Assembly (NCBI GenBank): GCA_019241095.1
Contig: JAFAXJ010000339.1
Coordinates: 1-7,281, forward strand
DNA from: Verrucomicrobiota bacterium
GTDB taxonomy: Bacteria > Verrucomicrobiota > Verrucomicrobiia > Chthoniobacterales > JAFAMB01
Length of the DNA stretch: 7,281 bases
Direction of reading: 5' to 3'
Of the stretch, positions 1 through 5,429 are shown piece after piece; positions within the stretch are counted from its first letter, which is position 1; the number at the start of each line of letters is the position of its first letter. A program made the position numbers and the translations under genes. A model generated the notes under the pieces. The model worked only from the letters and a program-made list of their open reading frames with translations. It made no database searches and was not told the DNA's origin.

Positions 1-555
1 AGCTGAAACTGGAAAGAGTACAATGCTAGCAAACCAAGCGACAGCAATCGAAAACGCGATTGCCACCCAGAGCCAAAGAAATTGGTGAACTACCTCTTCA
101 GGAATTGGAAGAAGGTAAACCACGCTCTGTGATGCCGCGCAAATGAAGCCAACAACCCATCCAACAGCTCCAATTGAGAGCACGCGGAAAAGATACATGC
201 CCACGAAAATCTCTATCGCAATTGCGGGAATTCTAAATTCTGCGCGGTCTCCGCTGAACTTATAAATCAAGATCGCTCCGGCAATAGCCAGTGTGACAGC
301 GAACAGAAGCAGAACCGCGGTCAAGGCGGTGGTTACTTTTTCTTCTTTGGTAATAAAGAGAACAAAGAACGGCATGAGATCTTGGAAGGGCATCCTGAAG
401 GTGCAGGCAACCAAAACGACAAAGCTGCATGCTATTGCGAGCCTCAGAGCTACTCGCCCGCGACCCGGGAAAGGCTGAAGGTCTTTCCAGATCATACTCA
501 GGAAAGGCGCCTCCTGGAGCGCCTCTCCTGGATAGCTTGCAGCTTTCTCAGCCAT
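1..555 (-). CDS. MdtO-like FUSC-family inner-membrane efflux protein, N-terminal part
   Basis: Translating the minus strand from the ATG at 555-553 gives an open frame of 185 codons that runs off the window at position 1, so the C-terminal part is missing (E. coli MdtO is about 680 residues). Hydrophobic segments lie near residues 36-51, 57-70, 77-98, 109-125, 129-149 and 159-182, as in the N-terminal membrane bundle of FUSC proteins. The stretch RMPFQDLMPFFVLFITKEEK, the following LIYKFSGD (about 96-103) and the closing VLFP (179-182) resemble the matching parts of E. coli MdtO. Family members are inner-membrane components of aromatic or xenobiotic efflux with a HlyD-type adaptor. The start codon overlaps the end of the adaptor gene by 8 nt (ATGGCTGA), which implies translational coupling, and a weak AGAGAG lies about 6 nt upstream. 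The family is secure; the substrate cannot be read from this fragment. Confidence 0.87.
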   Translation of the reverse strand, partial: MAEKAASYPGEALQEAPFLSMIWKDLQPFPGRGRVALRLAIACSFVVLVACTFRMPFQDLMPFFVLFITKEEKVTTALTAVLLLFAVTLAIAGAILIYKFSGDRAEFRIPAIAIEIFVGMYLFRVLSIGAVGWVVGFICAASQSVVYLLPIPEEVVHQFLWLWVAIAFSIAVAWFASIVLFPVSA

Positions 556-1639
556 GAGTGCTCTCTTTGCTTTTTGCTGGAGGGGCCCCCAGGATGGTGG
601 TGACGGCAGTTGTGCCCATACGAAAGATGGCAGGATCGGGATTCTCGATCTCGATCCGCACAGGAAAACGCTGCGCGATTCGCACCCAATTAAGATCCCG
701 CCGGACCAGCGGCAAGCCCTTGATTTCAAGGTCTTCGCCAGACTGTACTGCTGGCGATATTCCCTGAACGATTCCCTGAAATCGCCGACCGGGATTCGAT
801 AAAAGGAAGACTTCCGCCTGCATCCCCGGACGAATGTTTTGCAACTCGCGCTCGCGGAAATTAGCCAGCACAAACCAATGCCGGGAATCCAGAAAAGAAA
901 ACACCTCGACGCCGGCGTGGGCGAAAGCACCTTCAGAAATGTTAAGTCCGATAACCTGTCCGTTAAACGGAGCTAATACTTTAGTATAGGAAAGGGATAA
1001 TCGGGCGGTTTCTAACGCTGCCACCGCCCCTGGGCGCTGGGCTTGCACCGTCGCCAGGGAGCCGACTGCGACCCGGGCTTGGTTGAGTTTTTCGTTCGCT
1101 TGAGCAACTCCTGCGTTGAGGGCCGTGACCTTCGTGCGCGCCTGATTCACCTGCTCCTGAGTGGCGAAGTTTTTTGAGAGGAGCGGTTCAAGCCGATGGA
1201 GCGTGTCGGCGGCCTGATCGCGCTCGGCCGTTGCTTGCCGAAGACCGGCCTCTGCAGCATTGACCTGAAATCCTAATTGAGCCTCCTGCGCTTTCGCGAC
1301 TTCAATTTGCGCATCCAGAGCCTCCAAAGCTGACTTGGCCCGATCGACATCTAATTGGAAGTCCTCCGGGTCGATTTCAAATAACAACTCCCCGCCATTA
1401 ACGAATTGATTGTCTACTACGTTGATTTTGATGATAGGACCGGAAACACGGGGCGCTATGCCGATTAGGTTCGCTCTGGATATCGCGTCGTCCGTCCGCG
1501 GATGCCGTTCGTTGAAGCTCCACGCCCATTGACTTGCCACCACGGCAAGGCAGAGGATTGCTACAGTCAAGATCAGGACAAAAAAGCGCTTAACCCTACC
1601 CGAGCCGGTATGCCGTTCCGATTCAATGCTCGTACTCAT
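548..1639 (-). CDS. MdtN-like HlyD-family periplasmic adaptor subunit
   Basis: A 363-residue membrane fusion protein that would link an inner-membrane pump to an outer-membrane channel. A short cytoplasmic N-terminus is followed by one membrane anchor (about 17-38). The first lipoyl half-motif is near 58-90 (APRVSGPI, then DNQFVNGGELLFEIDP), a long alpha-helical hairpin spans about 92-212, the second lipoyl half is near 213-250 (VLAPFNGQVIGL), and a beta-barrel domain is near 252-345. SRHWFVLANFRE, LNWVRIAQRFPV and PDPAIFRMG closely resemble E. coli MdtN (DTRHWYVIANFRE, INWVRVAQRFPV, PDPEMFRIG); this comparison is from memory. Its length is close to the roughly 343 residues of MdtN. The ATG overlaps the stop of the small upstream gene as ATGA (1639-1636), and its stop overlaps the start of the FUSC gene. 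I see no clear Shine-Dalgarno, so coupled re-initiation is likely. Confidence 0.93.
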   Translation of the reverse strand: MSTSIESERHTGSGRVKRFFVLILTVAILCLAVVASQWAWSFNERHPRTDDAISRANLIGIAPRVSGPIIKINVVDNQFVNGGELLFEIDPEDFQLDVDRAKSALEALDAQIEVAKAQEAQLGFQVNAAEAGLRQATAERDQAADTLHRLEPLLSKNFATQEQVNQARTKVTALNAGVAQANEKLNQARVAVGSLATVQAQRPGAVAALETARLSLSYTKVLAPFNGQVIGLNISEGAFAHAGVEVFSFLDSRHWFVLANFRERELQNIRPGMQAEVFLLSNPGRRFQGIVQGISPAVQSGEDLEIKGLPLVRRDLNWVRIAQRFPVRIEIENPDPAIFRMGTTAVTTILGAPPAKSKESTHG

Positions 1640-1914
1640 GTATTGCTACTGGCAAAAAGCCAAAACCACACGGTGATGCTGAAGATCAGGATCAAACTGA
1701 CACTAAGAACAAACGCTGCAAAGCCCTTGACCCTCAGGTTAATCAGAGGCGCCAGGCCTGCTGCAATAGTTGTTAAGATTACGCCGGAGGCCAATGAGAT
1801 TAACCAGGCAGGAAAATAAGATCCAAAAACATCTATCGACGGCGCCAGTCGCTGCGGACCCTCACAGCCCGGCCCGGACATGGCTAAAATGAAAATCGAT
1901 ACATTCCGGATCAT
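1636..1914 (-). CDS. YtcA-like small membrane protein of the efflux operon
   Basis: A 92-residue protein between the outer-membrane channel gene and the adaptor gene. After a short hydrophobic N-terminus there is a Cys at residue 17 (SGPGC), then APSIDVFGSYFPAWL (24-38), and two membrane helices at about 36-56 and 65-87. E. coli YtcA, encoded beside mdtNOP, has the same plan: a lipoprotein-like Cys, a short SPAIPVIGAYYPSWF-like stretch and two helices. I therefore assign it to the YtcA family. The lipobox is poor here (Gly at -3, Pro at -2), so lipidation is uncertain. YtcA has no established function. Its position recalls the small two-helix AaeX/DUF1656 proteins found beside other FUSC pumps, which suggests an accessory part of the pump (inference). 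The ATG at 1914 follows the channel stop by 49 nt and has at best a weak SD (CAGAG). Confidence 0.8.
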   Translation of the reverse strand: MIRNVSIFILAMSGPGCEGPQRLAPSIDVFGSYFPAWLISLASGVILTTIAAGLAPLINLRVKGFAAFVLSVSLILIFSITVWFWLFASSNT

Positions 1915-1963
1915 AACTCTGACGTTTTTTCTAAATTGAGTCTGCGTAAGATTTCAATCGAGG

Positions 1964-3544
1964 TTATTTCCCGTAAGAATTCGAGGTCCTGGGATTTCCG
2001 AGCTCGCCCATGGAGAAGGCTAAAGCCGTGGCTGCCTGATGGATGGCGGACTGGGTTTGAAACACTGCATTTTGAGCACTGGTTAGTTTTGTTTCATTGG
2101 TCACCACGTCGGTGTAGGTCGAAAGACCTGACCTAAAAGAAGCAAGCACCGCATCATAGGCCCCTTGAGAAGCCTTCAAAAGAGCCGTAGCTGCCGCTCC
2201 GCTACGTATGGCGGTACGTAAATCTGTATAATTTTTCCATACTTGCCGAACCGCTTCATCGCGAGTCTCTTCGAGCTCTTGAGAAGCAGCCTCTAACTCT
2301 GACCGCGCAGCCTGCAAGGAGCGGTTTTTGAGGAATCCATCGAAAACGTCAAGTTCTAGCGCAAGGCCGCCGCCAAAGGTGGGAGCGCCACTATCGAAAG
2401 AACTGCCTTGAAAACTCGTCCGCTCCTGACCGTATCCCACGTTTGCGAGCGCACTGATCTTTGGAAAGTAAGAGGCTTTGATCGCCTTTATTTTATCCTC
2501 GGCTGCTCTGACCTTTGCTAACGAGATCACTAAGTCAGGGCGTTTAGAGAGTGCACGTATGACCAATGCAGCCAGCGGTGTTTCCAGATCGATAACGACG
2601 GACCCGGCGAAACTCTCGCCAATTCGGATTGGAACTGATGGGGATAGGCCTACAGCGTTCATGAGATCGACAAAAGTGTCGCGCTCAGAACCTTTGCTTC
2701 GTTCAAGGTCAAACTGCGCTTGCGCGAGCTGCTGCTGAGCTTGCAGGAACTCGGGCTGGGTTGCCAGGCCGTAATCAACGCGAGCTTTAACGGCCGAGTA
2801 GACGTTCTGCGCCGTGTCCAACGCGGACTGGGAAACCTTGACCGACTGACGCGCAAGATTGTAAGCATAGAAGCTTTGGCTTACCAAGAGAACAATTTTC
2901 TGATGCGTCGCATTGAAGCCTGTATTGGCAATCATGAGCCCTTCTCTAGCTTGGCTAACAACCGCATTGCGCTGGCCAAAATCAAACAAAAGCCATTTCA
3001 TCGCCAACTCGGTTTGTGCAAGGACATCAATATGAAGTGGAGTACCGTTGGTCAAAGTTACGGCACTGGTTATCGGGCTGTGCGACTGGATGGCCCTAAG
3101 CACCGCGGCTTGACTTACTTGGAGCGTGGGGAAAGGCACGAAGAATCGCCTGTAACCGGCGGCTGCGGCCAACGACAAAAACGGGAAATAAGCGGCCTTA
3201 CTGACGCCTACCAGGGCAAGTGCCTGCCGCGCATTCTGCCATGCTACTCGGGTTGCTGGGTTAAGTTCTTCGGCCAAGTCAATGAGATCGGGAAGTGTGT
3301 ATTCCCGTCTGGGATCTATCATGTCCTTACCTTTGTCCAATGCTTCGGCCGACGCCTTTTGCAGCTCATTTTCGTAGGATGGCAAAGCTGGAGGCGCCCA
3401 GGGTCTATTTGAGCTGGGCGCCACCCGGTCGCGATATGGAGCGGCCGGCCATGCCTGGGCGGTCACAAGCCACAGAGCCGCGGCAATAACTACGCCTCTC
3501 AACGATCTTGAAACGAGCAATATGTTGAATTGGCGGAAAGTCAT
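1964..3544 (-). CDS. TolC-family outer-membrane efflux channel protein
   Basis: A 526-residue outer-membrane factor, the first gene of the efflux operon. Its N-terminus has basic residues, a hydrophobic core (VVIAAALWLV, 18-27) and an Ala-rich likely signal peptidase I site near 28-35 (TAQAWPAA). It lacks the lipoprotein Cys of E. coli MdtP, so it belongs to a different TolC branch. The mature protein has the duplicated outer-membrane efflux architecture: repeat one about 82-300 with AAYFPFL (117-123) and FDFGQR (187-192), repeat two about 320-515 with RPDL (335-338), ASYFPKI (357-363) and DVFDGF (399-404). Long amphipathic helices rich in Gln, Ala and Ser form the tunnel. The residues before about 80 are Pro-rich and probably extended. 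No Shine-Dalgarno precedes the ATG; AGAGAGGA lies about 24 nt upstream, too far to serve it. The gene is followed after 49 nt by the YtcA-like gene, so it is probably co-transcribed. Confidence 0.92.
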   Translation of the reverse strand: MTFRQFNILLVSRSLRGVVIAAALWLVTAQAWPAAPYRDRVAPSSNRPWAPPALPSYENELQKASAEALDKGKDMIDPRREYTLPDLIDLAEELNPATRVAWQNARQALALVGVSKAAYFPFLSLAAAAGYRRFFVPFPTLQVSQAAVLRAIQSHSPITSAVTLTNGTPLHIDVLAQTELAMKWLLFDFGQRNAVVSQAREGLMIANTGFNATHQKIVLLVSQSFYAYNLARQSVKVSQSALDTAQNVYSAVKARVDYGLATQPEFLQAQQQLAQAQFDLERSKGSERDTFVDLMNAVGLSPSVPIRIGESFAGSVVIDLETPLAALVIRALSKRPDLVISLAKVRAAEDKIKAIKASYFPKISALANVGYGQERTSFQGSSFDSGAPTFGGGLALELDVFDGFLKNRSLQAARSELEAASQELEETRDEAVRQVWKNYTDLRTAIRSGAAATALLKASQGAYDAVLASFRSGLSTYTDVVTNETKLTSAQNAVFQTQSAIHQAATALAFSMGELGNPRTSNSYGK

Positions 3545-3600
3545 GAAGGATTTCAGGCCACAATAATCCTCTCTTTGTCGGAGACAACGCCACGAGATCT

Positions 3601-3622
3601 AACAAATCATTCCCTATTTGTT
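3601..3622. promoter_or_regulatory. 22-bp inverted repeat upstream of the efflux operon, candidate operator
   Basis: AACAAAT (3601-3607) and ATTTGTT (3616-3622) form a perfect 7-bp inverted repeat around an 8-nt centre, 57 nt before the ATG of the outer-membrane channel gene. A possible -35 element (TTGATA on the minus strand, 3640-3635) lies just upstream, so a bound repressor would cover the likely -10 to start region. I see no convincing -10 hexamer at the right distance, and no regulator gene is visible in the window. The repeat is seen in the sequence; the operator role is inferred. The remaining gap sequence (3545-3741) shows nothing else I can support. Confidence 0.35.
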
Positions 3623-3741
3623 AAATAAATCTTGTATCAAGCCATGCGCTATCTCTGCGGCGACAGGCTGCCAACAACTCGGATCGCGCCTCCGAGGTGA
3701 GATCTTGACATGGGTAGAATAGCGGCCCGGTATAGATTGCT

Positions 3742-4227
3742 TCACAATGCGCCACGAATCGTCTCCACATGGCTTCTGCTCGGACTTTCTCCCTCCTGAC
3801 GAATATTCAAAACCAGGATTCGCCGTACTTCCTGCATGCCCTGGCGAATTTGATGAGCGCCATGGTCCGACGGCACAATTTTTTCCGATTGCGTTCCATC
3901 CAGATGTGAACTCGAGTACGGCACTACTCCATCGCTGCTTTTTGGGGTATCTGCCCGGCCACGGTCTCCGATGATAGAATAATATGATCCGCAATCGGTA
4001 ATCTATTCAATCGAGAGCAGGCCAGAGCGATCAATCCCGTTTTTCTGTGGGCTATGATGAATCTGTCGGCTTCTTCCCAGAAGTTTGAAGTATCGACTGA
4101 CCCGTTTACCGGTTTCGGACTCCGATGCTGGAATCTGGACGAGGCCAGCAGCTGCGTTGCTTGTACCAAGTTGGAACCACTTCGTCGAGCGTATCTCAAT
4201 GTATCTCAAAATGGCGACCGAAAACAT
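3742..4227 (-). pseudogene. Frameshifted 3' remnant of an alpha/beta-hydrolase (lipase/esterase) gene
   Basis: On the minus strand, one frame from 4002 to 3742 reads SIIGDRGR, then SSDGVVPYSSSHLDG, then SEKIVPSDHGAH and QEVRRILVLNI before its stop. This pattern matches, from memory, the C-terminal third of an esterase/lipase group of alpha/beta-hydrolases: the Asp of DGVVP and the His of PSDHGAH would be the catalytic acid and base. The usual preceding stretch (an LNxLPIA motif) is present as SRLNRLPIADHI but in another frame (about 4020-3985). A single-base loss near 3978-3983 separates the two, and the correct frame has a TAG at 4005-4003. Still further upstream, KNGIDRSGLLS (third frame, ending 4003) may be the next piece. 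The nucleophile region is not recognisable. Two frame changes and a missing N-terminus argue for decay rather than one sequencing error. The boundary at 4227 is approximate; 4228-4324 holds nothing I can assign. Confidence 0.6.
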
Positions 4228-4324
4228 CCTTTCAGGCCGATTTGACCTCAGATTAACACACCGTCAATTGGGTGAAGGCGCCTGAAATCAAGAGTCAGAC
4301 CTGCCTCCGATGCAAATAGGGATT

Positions 4325-4396
4325 TGGGTTGGGTGGGGCTCGAACCCACAACCAACGCCTTAAAAGGGCGCTGCTCTACCATTGAGCTACCAACCC
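4325..4396 (-). tRNA. tRNA-Lys (anticodon TTT)
   Basis: The minus strand folds as a 72-nt cloverleaf. The acceptor GGGTTGG pairs with CCAACCC, with A as discriminator. The D arm is GCTC/GAGC. The anticodon stem GCGCC/GGCGT encloses loop CTTTTAA, giving anticodon TTT (Lys). The variable loop is 5 nt, and the T arm GTGGG/CCCAC has loop TTCGAGC. The 3' CCA is not encoded (AAT follows the discriminator), so it must be added by a nucleotidyltransferase. The gene lies between the decayed tRNA copy upstream and the hydrolase remnant downstream. No terminator hairpin with a T-run was found after it. Confidence 0.97.
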
Positions 4397-4415
4397 GCAT
4401 TAAACTGAGCCCGAA

Positions 4416-4421
4416 ATTATC
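4416..4421 (-). promoter_or_regulatory. Possible -10 box of the tRNA-Lys promoter
   Basis: GATAAT on the minus strand lies 19 nt before the tRNA 5' end, which would give a leader of about 12 nt. It is preserved in the duplicate copy (4547-4542) along with the GGGCTCAG that follows it. No consensus -35 stands at 16-18 nt (GAGTTG is the best at 17). A TTGACA does occur further upstream on the minus strand, near 4461, but at the wrong distance. This is a weak assignment. Confidence 0.33.
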
Positions 4422-4463
4422 AGCAAATCATTGGACCGCAACTCGTCCTTTGCCGCTGTCAAG

Positions 4464-4521
4464 CCAACCCACACCAACCCCGTATGCTTTCGGCGCTGCT
4501 CCACCATTGGGCTACCAACCC
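4464..4521 (-). pseudogene. Decayed tRNA-Lys copy
   Basis: From 4521 leftward the minus strand starts GGGTTGGTAGC and keeps the first 30 nt of the neighbouring tRNA-Lys with two changes (T to C in the D stem, A to G near its 3' side). After GCGCC the anticodon loop and the partner strand are replaced by unrelated bases (GAAAGCATACGG). Only fragments of the variable loop and T arm remain (GGTTGG, GTGGGTT). No anticodon stem, T arm or 3' acceptor strand can form, so it cannot be a working tRNA. The exact 3' boundary is uncertain. Confidence 0.78.
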
Positions 4522-4620
4522 GCATCAAAACTGAGCCCGAAATTATCAGCAAGTCATTGAACCACAACCTCACCTTGTCGGCCTGCAGTTAAAAAAAGAC
4601 CTGAGAACCTGCGCTAAGCG

Positions 4621-5283
4621 TCAGCAATAATTTAAGGCCCTGAACAATACATCGATATCTGCATGATCAAGGATCAGACACTTTATTCCTGCTGCTTGCG
4701 CTCCGGCGGTATCAAGCAGCGGATCGTCGCCAACATGCAACAATTCATCTTTCGAAACTCCAAATCGGCTTACCGCTTCCTCAAATATCCTCCCCGAAGG
4801 TTTTTCCGCTCCCACCTCACTCGATATTACGATGTGCTCAAACAGGTTTAGGATCTTTAAGTGCTCCAGAATCAAATAAAGCCGTCGATCGAAGTTAGAG
4901 ATAACTCCCAGACGAAAATTTGCTTGGTGAAGCTTCGTCAAGGCTTCTTGGACCCCTGGATATAATCGCCACACGCCGGCTTCCGTAAACCGGGAATACA
5001 CCGCTTCAAAATATTGAGTAAAGGGCTCTATAGAATAACCTGCATGTTGCAGAGTTGAGTAAACCAAGTCGCGCCACCACTCTTTTCCGTCGTCCTGGCG
5101 AGGCCCTAATATGTCGGCCGGGCGTTTAGCTGATTTCCAGACACGCTGAAAAGACTTTTGCATAAGCGTTGGATCCAACGCGAACCCAAATTGAACTGCA
5201 GCATCGGCGTAGGTCTTACCGGGCGCCTCCGTTAAAGAAATCAGGGTACCTGCGGCATCAAAAGTGACTACTTTTATCTTCAT
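4621..5283 (-). CDS. HAD-superfamily hydrolase, HDHD3/DREG-2 type
   Basis: A 220-residue cytoplasmic haloacid-dehalogenase-fold protein. Motif I is near the N-terminus (TFDAAGTL, nucleophile Asp9). The alpha-helical cap follows (about 18-100) with KEWWRDLVY (67-75). Motif II is VISNFDRRL (Ser129), motif III is EKPSGRIF (Lys161) and motif IV is HVGDDPLLD (Asp186, Asp187, Asp191). The WW pair in the cap, SNFDRRL and the overall spacing match human HDHD3 and its bacterial relatives (subfamily IA, DREG-2), recalled from memory. The second Asp of motif I, which usually acts as acid/base in phosphatases, is Ala11 here, so ordinary phosphatase activity is in doubt and the substrate is unknown. The ATG at 5283 has no Shine-Dalgarno. 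The gene diverges from nusA across a 146-bp gap, and 4571-4620 downstream of it contains only a 7-T run without a good hairpin. Confidence 0.9.
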   Translation of the reverse strand: MKIKVVTFDAAGTLISLTEAPGKTYADAAVQFGFALDPTLMQKSFQRVWKSAKRPADILGPRQDDGKEWWRDLVYSTLQHAGYSIEPFTQYFEAVYSRFTEAGVWRLYPGVQEALTKLHQANFRLGVISNFDRRLYLILEHLKILNLFEHIVISSEVGAEKPSGRIFEEAVSRFGVSKDELLHVGDDPLLDTAGAQAAGIKCLILDHADIDVLFRALNYC

Positions 5284-5319
5284 GAATGGGAGCTGAACGT
5301 CGTTGGGCGGGCAGGTAGC

Positions 5320-5348
5320 TTGACGCTTATTTCATTCGGTCTTACATT
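5320..5348 (+). promoter_or_regulatory. Sigma70-type promoter for nusA-infB
   Basis: TTGACG (5320-5325) and TACATT (5343-5348) are separated by exactly 17 nt and match the -35 consensus at five of six positions and the -10 at four of six. Transcription would start near 5355, leaving a leader of about 75 nt before the ATG at 5430. It is the best promoter-like pair I found in the HAD-nusA gap. A second TTGACC at 5356 has no good -10 partner. Confidence 0.55.
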
Positions 5349-5429
5349 CTGTCCCTTGACCGAAACCGATTGACCAGTACAGGAGTTGATTCCTCGGCTG
5401 GAGAATCGGCTCGGTCTCTTATTGTTAGT

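Larger units (their letters stand above)
4367..4570. repeat. Imperfect tandem duplication covering the tRNA-Lys 5' half and its upstream flank
   Basis: The block 4367-4444 recurs at 4492-4570, offset by 125 bp, with about six substitutions and two single-base indels over roughly 80 positions. It covers the first 30 nt of the tRNA plus about 48 nt of upstream flank, including the GATAAT box. Similarity continues more weakly into the rest of the tRNA (AACCCAC followed by CCAAC in both copies). The original unit was therefore probably the whole tRNA gene with its promoter, and one copy later lost its constraint. Confidence 0.85.

Noticed and set aside
2720..3412. Plus-strand ORF of 230 codons
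   Set aside because: It lies wholly antisense to the TolC-family gene, has no recognisable motif and is rich in Cys and Arg as shadow frames often are.
3614..3994. Minus-strand ORF of 126 codons as an intact gene
   Set aside because: Its frame differs from the one carrying the hydrolase motifs at the same place, so it is a shadow of the pseudogene.
4263..4320. Possible REP-like or transposon-end sequence near GAGTCAGACCTGCC
   Set aside because: The phrase seemed familiar from dispersed repeats, but there is no second copy, no inverted partner and no transposase in the window.
4324..4560. Plus-strand ORF of 78 codons beginning MGWVGLEPTTNALKG
   Set aside because: It is the antisense of the tRNA-Lys gene and its decayed copy. 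This GLEPTT-type peptide is a familiar false protein caused by reading through tRNA genes.
4586..4620. Rho-independent terminator after the HAD gene (7-T run on the minus strand)
   Set aside because: The only hairpin nearby, CGCTTAGCG, has a 3-bp stem and is separated from the T-run by 13 nt, too weak to support the call.
5370..5429. TTG at 5370 as the nusA start
   Set aside because: It would add 20 residues not typical of NusA, while the ATG at 5430 gives the family's usual N-terminus.
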